DNA of 52,271 nt from a virus, in the IMG/VR virus record IMGVR_UViG_3300047586_000105, positions 1-52,271 of that record; one strand, written 5' to 3'. Positions within the stretch are counted from its first letter, which is position 1, and each line of letters begins with the position of its first letter. This document shows positions 33,078 to 39,089 of this stretch, one piece after another. The notes beneath the pieces were generated by a model, which was not told where the DNA came from, did no database searches, and saw only the letters and a program-made list of their open reading frames with translations. The translations under genes were made by a program, and so were the position numbers.

Positions 33078-33482
33078 ATGCGGTACACGAAAGAGGAAGT
33101 CGCGGAGGCCCGGACGCGGTTGCTCGACTGGCTCCAGCCGGGCGATACGGTGTACACCGTCCTTCGACACGTCAGCCGGAGCGGGATGCAGCGGGAGATT
33201 GGGCTAGTCGTCTTCCGCGACGGCCAGCCGCTCCACCCGAACTATGCAGCGGCTACCGTGGTCGGGATGTCGGTCAACAAGCAGGGCGACGGAATCATTG
33301 TGGGCGGCTGCGGAATGGACATGGGTTTCCACCTCGTGTATGAGTTGAGCGCCGCCCTGTTCAATGGCTACTGCAACGGCGCGGCGACCCGCAAGCGGCC
33401 CGCCCACGTCCCGCACAGCAACAACGGCCCCGCCTGCGAGTACCAGTCCGGCGGGTATGCGCTCCGGCATGAGTGGCTGTAA
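33078..33482 (+). CDS. Conserved phage protein, SRSGM type
   Basis: 134 residues from ATG at 33078 with GGGAGAG upstream. Contains VLRHVSRSGMQREIGLVVF, GGCGMDMGFHLVYELSAALF and the terminal GGYALRHEWL, a pattern widely shared by phage proteins of unknown function. No catalytic residues known. The wide distribution suggests a general role early in infection. Confidence 0.72.
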   Translation: MRYTKEEVAEARTRLLDWLQPGDTVYTVLRHVSRSGMQREIGLVVFRDGQPLHPNYAAATVVGMSVNKQGDGIIVGGCGMDMGFHLVYELSAALFNGYCNGAATRKRPAHVPHSNNGPACEYQSGGYALRHEWL

Positions 33483-33554
33483 GGCAGTCGCGCCCCGCGC
33501 GGACGGCGCGGACCTGGCTTCGAGGCCAGCGGGGCGCATCACTAGGGGGGATCA

Positions 33555-33896
33555 ATGCCAGGGTTCAAGGTCGGGAATGGGTACGCGGACCTCGTGCGGG
33601 ACATCACGCCGGGACCGTGGGAATCTGACAGAAGCGGCGACCTACGGGGCGACCTGTACGTCCGGCGAGTGGGTGCGGTAGTAGGTGAGCCAGCTATCTG
33701 CAAGATGATGCGGTCTGCTGACCGGGCCGAGAATCAGCGCCTCGTCGCGGCCGCGCCGGACCTCCTGGCCGCATGCGAAGCGGCGCTCGTCAACTTCGAC
33801 GAGACGGTGGACAGCCGCCGCAAGTGGACGGCGCGTGACCAGCGGACCTACGACGCTCTCCTCGCCGCCCTCGCCAAGGCGCGGGGCACCCCATGA
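33555..33896 (+). CDS. Conserved phage protein with AAAPDLLAA motif
   Basis: 113 residues from ATG at 33555 after GGGGGGATCA. The N-terminal ITPGPW and the later ENQRLVAAAPDLLAACEAAL are the marks of a very common small phage protein family of unknown function, usually in accessory operons. Overlaps the next gene by ATGA. Confidence 0.75.
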   Translation: MPGFKVGNGYADLVRDITPGPWESDRSGDLRGDLYVRRVGAVVGEPAICKMMRSADRAENQRLVAAAPDLLAACEAALVNFDETVDSRRKWTARDQRTYDALLAALAKARGTP

Positions 33897-34078
33897 CCGA
33901 CACCCAGCACGAGGCGCTGAACGCCACATGCCGTGAGGTCAACGCCCTGGCCGATCACGAAGCGCGCACCGGCCGGCACCTCAGCGGCGGCACGGTCCCC
34001 GACCGCTGGATAGCCGAACACCCCAAGGTCTACGCCCAGCTCGTCGCGCTCGCACGGGAGGGCTTGAATCATGCCTAG
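33893..34078 (+). CDS. Small hypothetical protein
   Basis: 61 residues, ATG at 33893 in an ATGA overlap. Charged and helical (EALNATCREVNALADHEART, then WIAEHPKVYAQLVALAREGL). No known domain. Overlaps the lipoprotein gene start. Confidence 0.6.
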   Translation: MTDTQHEALNATCREVNALADHEARTGRHLSGGTVPDRWIAEHPKVYAQLVALAREGLNHA

Positions 34079-34301
34079 GATGGTCGCCTTTCCGACCGCG
34101 CTTCTCCTGACCGTCCTGCTCGGCTGTGGGGCGTTCACCACGGCACCCAAGCCGCCGCAGAGGGTCCAGGGGCCGGGCTGCACTATCACCACGCGCAAAG
34201 GCTTCGTGGTGCTGGCGCAGCACTTCGCGGTGTGCCCGACCGGAGGGTACGACACAACGGCCACCGTTACCGTCGTTCCGGACAGCACCGAGGTTCCGTG
34301 A
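34071..34301 (+). CDS. Small lipoprotein
   Basis: 76 residues. The N-terminus MPRMVAFPTALLLTVLLGCG carries a lipobox LLGC (Cys19), so signal peptidase II cleavage and a lipid anchor are expected. The mature part has two more cysteines (GPGCTITT, AVCPTGG) and ends in a Thr/Val-rich strand. Could act in superinfection exclusion or as an o-spanin-like protein, although no i-spanin overlaps it. ATG at 34080 is an alternative start. Confidence 0.65.
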   Translation: MPRMVAFPTALLLTVLLGCGAFTTAPKPPQRVQGPGCTITTRKGFVVLAQHFAVCPTGGYDTTATVTVVPDSTEVP

Positions 34302-34516
34302 CCAAGGACGAGTTCCGGGCCATCCTGCTCGACTTGGGGTTGACCCAAGCCGCGCTCGCCAAGGATGTGGGGGTGACCCGGCGCGCGGTGGTGTATTGGG
34401 CGGCCGGCAAGCGGGCCGTTCCGGCACGGGTCGTGACCCTTCTTCGGCAAGCGATGCTGCGCGGGTGGTGGGAGTCGCCTACGGGTAGCGCGGGCCACGG
34501 TGGGAAGGCATCTTAG
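34298..34516 (+). CDS. Cro/XRE-type helix-turn-helix protein
   Basis: 72 residues from GTG at 34298 (GTGA overlap, GAGG upstream). LGLTQAALAKDVGVTRRAVVYWAAGKRAVP is the region of a Cro-like HTH with recognition helix around residues 25-40 and the typical WAxGKR turn. A candidate lysis-lysogeny or early regulator that could bind the TGTCACGACA sites. Too short for a full CI repressor with oligomerisation domain. Confidence 0.72.
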   Translation: MTKDEFRAILLDLGLTQAALAKDVGVTRRAVVYWAAGKRAVPARVVTLLRQAMLRGWWESPTGSAGHGGKAS

Positions 34517-34524
34517 GGGCGACG

Positions 34525-34737
34525 ATGACCAACGACGAAGCACTCGCGCTGCTACGGGCAGACATCCAGGCGTCCGGCCTGTCTGCCCGCAAGTACGCCG
34601 CCGAGGTATTGGGGCGCGACGAGCGCCACGTGCGTAGGTGGTTGGCGGAGGAATGGCCGATTCCGGAGGTCGTGTTCCCGCTCCTACTTGCCCGTGAGAG
34701 CAGGAAGCACCTTGACACCGGGGGGCCGATTCCGTAA
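34525..34737 (+). CDS. Second small HTH-like protein
   Basis: 70 residues from ATG at 34525 after GGGGCG. The stretch GLSARKYAAEVLGRDERHVR, followed by RWLAEEWPIPEVV, resembles an XRE-type HTH with a WPIP turn. It follows the other HTH gene by 8 bases, so the two may form a switch pair or act as heteromers. Weaker match than its neighbour. Confidence 0.6.
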   Translation: MTNDEALALLRADIQASGLSARKYAAEVLGRDERHVRRWLAEEWPIPEVVFPLLLARESRKHLDTGGPIP

Positions 34738-34740
34738 CGT
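34712..34740 (+). promoter_or_regulatory. Possible promoter for the initiator genes
   Basis: Perfect TTGACA at 34712-34717, a 17-base spacer, and TAACGT at 34735-34740 (three of six). Located at the 3' end of the HTH gene, 45 bases before the next ATG at 34785. Confidence 0.45.
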
Positions 34741-34784
34741 AGCGATGCGCTAGGGTAATTCAGCCCTGCGAGCAAAGGCACCGT

Positions 34785-34961
34785 ATGGCACCGAAGTTCC
34801 GCGTACCCACCTACCATCCACTCATCCGCACCGTCCAGCAACTCCGAACCAGCCAGCGCCGCAGTGCCCGCACCCTTCTCCAGGAGTGGGGCTACACCGA
34901 GCAGGAGGCCCGCGCCATCGTGCGCGAACTGATCCCGGCCCGGCCGTCACGCCGCTCCTGA
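34785..34961 (+). CDS. Small basic protein
   Basis: 58 residues, ATG at 34785 with AAAGG upstream, stop TGA at 34959-34961. Sequence is basic and helical (IRTVQQLRTSQRRSARTLL, then EQEARAIVRELIPARPSRRS). It ends 8 bases before the initiator-like GTG, so the two are probably co-translated. It may bind DNA. Not recognised. Confidence 0.55.
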   Translation: MAPKFRVPTYHPLIRTVQQLRTSQRRSARTLLQEWGYTEQEARAIVRELIPARPSRRS

Positions 34962-34969
34962 GGCGTCTC

Positions 34970-35395
34970 GTGGCATCCGGGTACGTGAAGGTCCCGAACG
35001 ACCTTCTCGGTGACGTGGAACTGCCCGACCGAGCGTTCCGGCTCTGGGTCCTCGTTCGGGCGCGGAACGGCGAGGGCGCGTTTCGGGGATGCTTCCAAGG
35101 CGCTGCGGGGCTCGACGGCCAGATGAAACGCCCTCGCCGGCGTTCACACGCGGCGACCGACGCCGCCCGCATTCCTTGGGCGTTCAAGCAGGCGCAGCGG
35201 GCGCTCGTCCAGCGCGGGTTGATGGTGGTCAGGCGTCAGGGGCCTGGTCGCCCCTGTCTGCGCTGGGCGCTGGCGCCGGGGATGGTCGGCGCACTTGAAC
35301 TCGGCCGTCTTCTCGAACGCCAAGACATCAGTGGTCGGACCTTCCACGAAGTATCGGCTAGACTGGCGGTGTACCGACCATCAGATGGGCGGTAG
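34970..35395 (+). CDS. Winged-helix replication-initiator-like protein
   Basis: 141 residues from GTG at 34970 with TGAGG seven bases upstream. The start VASGYVKVPNDLLGDVELPD, then RAFRLWVLVRARNGEGAF resembles the N-terminal winged helix of phage replication/regulatory proteins. The C-terminal half is basic (MKRPRRRSHAA; ALVQRGLMVVRRQGPGRPC). The gene's 3' end overlaps 23-bp iteron-like repeats, a classic arrangement for an initiator and its origin. No helicase-loader or polymerase neighbour seen. Confidence 0.6.
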   Translation: MASGYVKVPNDLLGDVELPDRAFRLWVLVRARNGEGAFRGCFQGAAGLDGQMKRPRRRSHAATDAARIPWAFKQAQRALVQRGLMVVRRQGPGRPCLRWALAPGMVGALELGRLLERQDISGRTFHEVSARLAVYRPSDGR

Positions 35396-35433
35396 AGCGA
35401 CCATCTTGTGGGCGGTGTACCGCCCACAATACA
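35365..35433. repeat. Three 23-bp iteron-like direct repeats
   Basis: GGCGGT recurs with an exact 23-bp period at 35365, 35388 and 35411. Copies 1 and 2 also share CGACCATC at the same offset (35375-35382 and 35398-35405); copies 1 and 3 share GGCGGTGTACCG. The first two copies overlap the end of the initiator-like gene. Candidate origin or autoregulatory operator. Confidence 0.6.
35406..35429. repeat. 11-bp perfect inverted repeat in the iteron region
   Basis: TTGTGGGCGGT-GT-ACCGCCCACAA, stem 11 with a 2-base centre. It contains iteron copy 3. It could be a dimer-binding operator or a cruciform/hairpin at an origin. Confidence 0.6.
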
Positions 35434-35457
35434 GAACCAGAGGATACAGAACCAGAG
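35430..35457. repeat. Short tandem repeat TACAGAACCAGAG
   Basis: TACAGAACCAGAG at 35430-35442 and 35445-35457, 15-bp period, followed by an A/G-rich stretch to about 35491. The base bias and AT-richer content would suit an origin's DNA-unwinding side. Confidence 0.5.
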
Positions 35458-35518
35458 ACACAAGAAGAGAGAGATACAAGAGAGAAGAGTCGGGCTGTCG
35501 GGTCACGACGGGCTCCCT

Positions 35519-35533
35519 GTGCCCTCAGGGCAC
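35519..35533. terminator. Convergent hairpin at the end of the lipoprotein gene
   Basis: GTGCCC-TCA-GGGCAC, with the TCA loop being the complement of the lipoprotein stop codon. It sits between converging rightward and leftward transcripts. No U-run; a weak terminator candidate. Confidence 0.35.
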
Positions 35534-36142
35534 CTGCGTGACCCCCAGCACGACGACCCCCGACCCCGCAGTGTAGGTGGAGAGTTGCTCGTACGTCCAG
35601 TAGCCCCAATTGCCGACGCAGGAGGCACCCGCGTACACCCGGAACGTCGTCCCAGCGTCCAAGCGGTAGTACCCCCAGGAGGCAGCGGCCACGTGGCTCT
35701 GCCAGCCGACGCAACGCCGCCCTGTTGGCTGCACCACCTCGTAGGAGAGGGTGTCTCCGCTCTGCCACAAGTTGAATGAGAGGGACGTGCGTGGCGTGAA
35801 GTACGGGACGCCGGCCACGATGTTGGTGATGTCAAGCGTGCCGAGGTTCTGCGGAATGGACAGCGACGCCCCGTTCAGGTCATCCGGAACCAGCGAGCCG
35901 TCAGCGTAGCGCCTCTTGGCCGACGCCCAAGTCACAGTCGTCGTGCGCGGCGGGAGGGTCAGAACCGTGCTCTGGCCGCTGGATACGCTCCCGTAGTTCG
36001 TACCGCCAGCCGACACGCTGACGGCTAGGTCAAGGCGGTTGAAGATGGTCACGGTGACAACGGTATCGGGGGCCGTGGTGCCACGGCAGGCAAGGAGCGC
36101 CGTGAGCAGGAGCACCGGGAAGCGGACTCGCATGGTCGCCAT
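35525..36142 (-). CDS. Lone lipoprotein, putative lysogenic-conversion gene
   Basis: 205 residues from ATG at 36142 (GGAGG two bases away; ATG 36133 is an alternative with the same site). Signal RVRFPVLLLTALLAC carries lipobox LLAC, followed by RGTTAPDTVVTVTIFNRL, a tether like those on secreted host lipoproteins. Beta-rich mature part; two late cysteines (RRCVGWQ, ASCVGNWGYWTYEQL). Single leftward gene with its own flanks, between the origin-like repeats and the recombination module. Could be expressed from the prophage and alter the cell surface, but function is unknown. Confidence 0.65.
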   Translation of the reverse strand: MATMRVRFPVLLLTALLACRGTTAPDTVVTVTIFNRLDLAVSVSAGGTNYGSVSSGQSTVLTLPPRTTTVTWASAKRRYADGSLVPDDLNGASLSIPQNLGTLDITNIVAGVPYFTPRTSLSFNLWQSGDTLSYEVVQPTGRRCVGWQSHVAAASWGYYRLDAGTTFRVYAGASCVGNWGYWTYEQLSTYTAGSGVVVLGVTQVP

Positions 36143-36229
36143 CCCCTCCAGAAGGGCAGTCGAACCTAGCACACGGCGCGCCCTGCGTCCATCGCCATCC
36201 TAGCCCCTAGGTGCCTCGCAGCGACACGC

Positions 36230-36266
36230 AGGCCCCGGAAGCCCCCTACCCCTGTCTCCGGGGCCT
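36230..36266 (-). terminator. Hairpin ending the leftward early operon
   Basis: AGGCCCCGGA (36230-36239) and TCCGGGGCCT (36257-36266) form a perfect 10-bp stem with a 17-base loop, 72 bases after the HNH gene stop. No U-run follows. Probably limits read-through from the early operon into the lipoprotein gene. Confidence 0.5.
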
Positions 36267-36305
36267 CGTTCGCTCACTGGCGGCCTGTCTGAGCTCCGGC
36301 GCTGG

Positions 36306-36317
36306 GTCGTGACAGCG
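36306..36317. promoter_or_regulatory. Third operator-like CGCTGTCACGAC site
   Basis: Reads GTCGTGACAGCG on the plus strand; the complement CGCTGTCACGAC equals the site at 31198-31208. Lies between the HNH stop and the hairpin, upstream of the lipoprotein gene. Confidence 0.4.
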
Positions 36318-36337
36318 ATTAGCCGCGCTACTTCGGC

Positions 36338-36739
36338 TTACAGGGCTTCTTGGGCTTCATCTTGGACACCCCCTTTCAGTTGCCGCTGATCCCATGCTTC
36401 TCCAAACCCGGCTGCAGCGAGGGCAAGGTCAATGCCGTGCCGTCGCTCGAACGTCAGCAGGCCGACCCGGTGCTGTTCGTCATGGCATCGCCGATCCATT
36501 GGCACGGTGTTGCCGATATCATCACCGCCAGCGCCGCGGGTCTTGACATGGCAACACTCCGACTCCCCATCCCGCCCGCACACGACGCACGGGAACTGTC
36601 GTATCCACTTCCGGTGCGCCGGGTCGCGCCGCTTGCGGAACCACCCCTTCCCCTTGGCGCGGATTCGGGACTTCCGTTTGGGGGAATCCCCGCTAGGGTT
36701 TAGGGTGGACTTGGCCCGGAACCAGCGCCGGCGGCGCAA
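36338..36739 (-). CDS. HNH-type nuclease (DUF968-like)
   Basis: 133 residues from a TTG start at 36739; the frame has no better start. The N-terminal 45 residues are strongly basic. Residues about 50-95 contain CVVCGRDGESECCHVKTRG, then DDIGNTVPMDRRCHDEQH, with four metal ligands (CxxC, CH, CH) and a His-based active site like HNH/DUF968 phage recombination nucleases. It probably cuts branched or nicked DNA. The final helix is acidic. Confidence 0.7.
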   Translation of the reverse strand: MRRRRWFRAKSTLNPSGDSPKRKSRIRAKGKGWFRKRRDPAHRKWIRQFPCVVCGRDGESECCHVKTRGAGGDDIGNTVPMDRRCHDEQHRVGLLTFERRHGIDLALAAAGFGEAWDQRQLKGGVQDEAQEAL

Positions 36740-36750
36740 CGGCGTTCGCT

Positions 36751-36930
36751 TCAGCGGGGCGTCTCCCGGGCAGCCCCCGACTCGTCGTAAGTGTAGTCGT
36801 CTTCGGCGGTTGAGTCAGCCTGGCAACAGGAGCGGCACCGTCCGCATCCGCAGGGGCACGGAGGGTTGTAGCCGCCGCAGTCGTCGAGGTGGAACTCGTC
36901 TCCGCACTCGTAGCAGTAGCCGTCAGCCAC
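36751..36930 (-). CDS. Cysteine-rich small protein (10 Cys in 59 residues)
   Basis: 59 residues from GTG at 36930, with GGAGG six bases upstream (in the next gene's end). Sequence CYECGDEFHLDDC is followed by PPCPCGCGRCRSCC, a dense cluster that can bind two or more zinc ions. C-terminal tail is acidic (EDDYTYDES). Not found in the longer-frame set and easily missed. Function unknown. Confidence 0.6.
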   Translation of the reverse strand: MADGYCYECGDEFHLDDCGGYNPPCPCGCGRCRSCCQADSTAEDDYTYDESGAARETPR

Positions 36931-37252
36931 GGGTTTCCTCCTTCTTGGGGGCGGACGCCGCCCGGAACGCCGCTAGTTTCGCGGGCCACGTCATCGGGTC
37001 CGTCGTGCCGAGTTCCGCGTCTTGAAGTTCTCGGCGGGTGACGCCCCAATTCGCCGCCGCTTCGGTGCAGGAGAGGTCGAGGGACCGCCGTGCATCCGCG
37101 ATCACCCTCCCTCGCGCCATCGCGTCGGCTTGCCACGCGGGCGCGACACCCGACCCCGCGCATCGCGGGCAGGGCACTTCGATGCGCCGGAACCCCGGAC
37201 AGGCGAAGCCGATGAGCTTCCCGGCTCCCCCGCATCCCGCGCAGTCACTCAT
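36923..37252 (-). CDS. DnaJ-type zinc finger plus HTH protein
   Basis: 109 residues from ATG at 37252 after AGAAGGACC. Residues 4-35 have CAGCGGAGK and CPRCAGSG, the CxxCxGxG repeats of DnaJ-like zinc domains. Residues 62-90 (LDLSCTEAAANWGVTRRELQ) look like an XRE HTH. Possibly a regulator. Overlaps both neighbours. Confidence 0.68.
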   Translation of the reverse strand: MSDCAGCGGAGKLIGFACPGFRRIEVPCPRCAGSGVAPAWQADAMARGRVIADARRSLDLSCTEAAANWGVTRRELQDAELGTTDPMTWPAKLAAFRAASAPKKEETRG

Positions 37253-37517
37253 GGTCCTTCTCCTCCCGGGCAGCCCCACGAGCCAGACGGCGCAGCCACG
37301 TCCGCAATTCCCAACGTAGTTGTGGCTTCATCAGTCGCACGAAGCCGTCGGAACTGTCCGGCACCGTCTTGGCGCTCACCGCCAGCACGCCGCGACGGGC
37401 GAGGAAGGAGGCCATCTCCTCGTAAACGCCCGCCATCCCCATCGGCAGCACGCCCGCGTCCTCTTCGGCGGCAAGCAGCAGTCTTGTCAGAGCGCGCACA
37501 TTGGCGCTGGGCTTCAT
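37245..37517 (-). CDS. Hypothetical helical protein
   Basis: 90 residues, all-helical: VRALTRLLLAAEEDAGVL, EEMASFLARRGVLAV, RWELRTWLRRLARGAA. No motif recognised. Overlaps the zinc-HTH gene by 8 bases. Confidence 0.6.
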   Translation of the reverse strand: MKPSANVRALTRLLLAAEEDAGVLPMGMAGVYEEMASFLARRGVLAVSAKTVPDSSDGFVRLMKPQLRWELRTWLRRLARGAAREEKDHE

Positions 37518-37545
37518 GGGGGCGTCGCCCGCTGCCGGGGCCGCG

Positions 37546-37740
37546 TCACCGGGACACTACCGGAAGTTCCGTCAACCATCGCGTGACGCAGAGACCTGAG
37601 CAGAGTTCTCCGACGCGGTCATTGGCACACAAGACGCGCTGAACGACATGGAACCAGCCAATCGGGATGCCTGAAAGCGTGGAGCGCTCTTCATGTCCGC
37701 AATGCTCACACTTCCATTGCGTGTAAGTCGTCTTGCTCAT
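37546..37740 (-). CDS. Small zinc-ribbon protein
   Basis: 64 residues from ATG at 37740 after GGAGGG. CEHCGHEERS and the later LCANDRVGELCSGLC give two cysteine pairs. Typical phage zinc ribbon. Overlaps a 29-codon frame by ATGA. Confidence 0.65.
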   Translation of the reverse strand: MSKTTYTQWKCEHCGHEERSTLSGIPIGWFHVVQRVLCANDRVGELCSGLCVTRWLTELPVVSR

Positions 37741-37826
37741 TCGTCCCTCCCGCCTGCAATGAGATGCGGACGCGGTCGCGGCTCGATGCGCCGCAGAATC
37801 AGTCCCGCCCGGTAGAGGTAGCCCAT
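37737..37826 (-). CDS. Possible 29-residue microprotein
   Basis: ATG at 37826 overlaps the preceding stop (TGATG) and the stop at 37737 overlaps the next start (ATGA). Sequence is basic and amphipathic (MGYLYRAGLILRRIEPRPRP). The double coupling suggests a real but tiny gene. Confidence 0.42.
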   Translation of the reverse strand: MGYLYRAGLILRRIEPRPRPHLIAGGRDE

Positions 37827-38092
37827 CACCGATTTCCCTTCCTGCGCTGCCCTCGCCGGCCGAGGTTGCGCGCCCGGCTGGCCGTCTCCATCGCCCACTT
37901 CCGGCGCTTCGCCCTTGCGCTCTTGGTCCGCTTCCGGTTGTTGCCGATGTGGCGTGTCGGCTTGGGCAGGAGGTCCGACTTCCCCTGTGAGGGCGACGGA
38001 GGCACCGGGAGCGCATGACCGGAACCGTGGCCGTGGACCAAGCCGATGAGGGCACCGAGGGCACCCCAGATCAACGCGCGGGGACGACTCAT
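37826..38092 (-). CDS. Small membrane-anchored basic protein
   Basis: 88 residues. Residues 7-22 are hydrophobic (LIWGALGALIGLVHGHG), followed by a proline linker and a very basic tail (NNRKRTKSARAKRRKW; RNLGRRGQRRKGNR). Likely membrane-associated, nucleic-acid contacting. Not recognised. Confidence 0.55.
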   Translation of the reverse strand: MSRPRALIWGALGALIGLVHGHGSGHALPVPPSPSQGKSDLLPKPTRHIGNNRKRTKSARAKRRKWAMETASRARNLGRRGQRRKGNR

Positions 38093-38101
38093 CTCTTCAC
38101 C

Positions 38102-38506
38102 TCACCGTAGGATGATGAACCCAAGGCGTGCGAGCATCGCCTTCGCCTCGGGCACGCCGCCGCAGCCGCTCGGGATGCCGCACGCCTCGTTGCGTCGCTG
38201 GAAGGCGACCTGTTCGGGCGTCTGGCCGTCGCGGTTGCTCGGCTTCTTAACCTCAAACCACAGGGCCTCTCCGCGCTTCTCGAACTGCACATAGAGGTCT
38301 GCCAGCCCCTTCGTCTGTCGCGTCGTCCCGTGTCCCCTGCCGCCGGGTCGGTAGCCCTGCGCCAGATTGCTCACGAAGCCACCCACGCGCTCGAACAGGT
38401 CGCGTACCGCCTGCTGCGTCTGCGCCTCGGTGATGGCGCGACAGGTGGCGCACAGGTCCACGCGCACCTTCGGGCCGCACACGCAGCCGCAGTTGCGACA
38501 CCTCAC
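38102..38506 (-). CDS. VRR-NUC nuclease with N-terminal zinc ribbon
   Basis: 134 residues. CRNCGCVCGPK and CATCRA (residues 3-22) form a zinc ribbon. The nuclease core has TKGLADLYVQFE (Asp70), LWFEVKKP (Glu85, Lys87) and GQTPEQVAFQRR, then a GCGGVPEAKAML helix, the order of the VRR-NUC/PD-(D/E)xK family, which includes Holliday-junction-type nucleases. Probable branch-cutting enzyme in recombination or replication. Confidence 0.8.
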   Translation of the reverse strand: MRCRNCGCVCGPKVRVDLCATCRAITEAQTQQAVRDLFERVGGFVSNLAQGYRPGGRGHGTTRQTKGLADLYVQFEKRGEALWFEVKKPSNRDGQTPEQVAFQRRNEACGIPSGCGGVPEAKAMLARLGFIILR

Positions 38507-38739
38507 GCGAACGTCTCGTCGCCCGGGTAGTCGTCCGGCTCCTCGGCGCTCTCCTCGGCGTGTCGCTCCTCGTCCTCGCCCCGCGCCGACATCTCGGCGT
38601 CCTGTTGCATCTCGTAGGCGTAGTCATCGGCGAGTTCCCACAGGAACTTCCTGCGCTCTGCCGTGTCGGGCGTGCCCTCGCGTTGGTCGCGTTCGAGCCA
38701 GTCCTGATACTTCATCTCGGCGATACTTCGGTGGCTCAT
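38503..38739 (-). CDS. Small acidic protein
   Basis: 78 residues from ATG at 38739 (ATGA overlap). MSHRSIAEMKYQDWLERDQ, then an acidic tail (EDEERHAEESAEEPDDYPGD). DNA-mimic-like charge, but no evidence of such activity. Confidence 0.55.
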   Translation of the reverse strand: MSHRSIAEMKYQDWLERDQREGTPDTAERRKFLWELADDYAYEMQQDAEMSARGEDEERHAEESAEEPDDYPGDETFA

Positions 38740-39089
38740 TCGCCCTCCGAGGTGCGCCGGGGCCGCCGCAGGTCGCTGTGGTCCTGGGGTCGCGCCGGCT
38801 GGTGGAACTTCAGGAGGAAGCGGTCGAGGCACGGGTCACAGGGCGCGTTCCGCGGCTCCTCGTCGTCGTACTGCGGCGTCAGGGAGAAGCCGACGTAGGA
38901 CCGCCCGCAGCCGTGGAACCGCCGCCCCAGCCAGTCCTCGAAGTCGTCGCAGACCTTCCGGATGCGATACAGGGGGAAGTCGCTCTCATCGTGCTTGAGG
39001 GGCGTCGCCCCCGAGTGCTCGTTGGGCCGCGTGGGGTCCACGGGCGTGGGCTGGCCGAGAACGCGGCTGATGTGCACGAGTTCACCCAT
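38736..39089 (-). CDS. Hypothetical protein with two cysteine pairs
   Basis: 117 residues from ATG at 39089 after GGAGGGTGG. Sequences HGCGRSYVGFSL and APCDPCLDRFLLKFH suggest metal binding. N-terminus VHISRVLGQ. Not recognised; between the DUF1376 gene and the VRR-NUC. Confidence 0.6.
   Translation of the reverse strand: MGELVHISRVLGQPTPVDPTRPNEHSGATPLKHDESDFPLYRIRKVCDDFEDWLGRRFHGCGRSYVGFSLTPQYDDEEPRNAPCDPCLDRFLLKFHQPARPQDHSDLRRPRRTSEGE

Noticed and set aside
35365-35457. CRISPR array
   Set aside because: Repeats are 6-13 bp and touch or nearly touch each other; no spacers, no leader and no cas genes.
36693-37235. 180-codon minus frame
   Set aside because: It overlaps the zinc-HTH and Cys-rich genes in another frame, and its translation has no domain.
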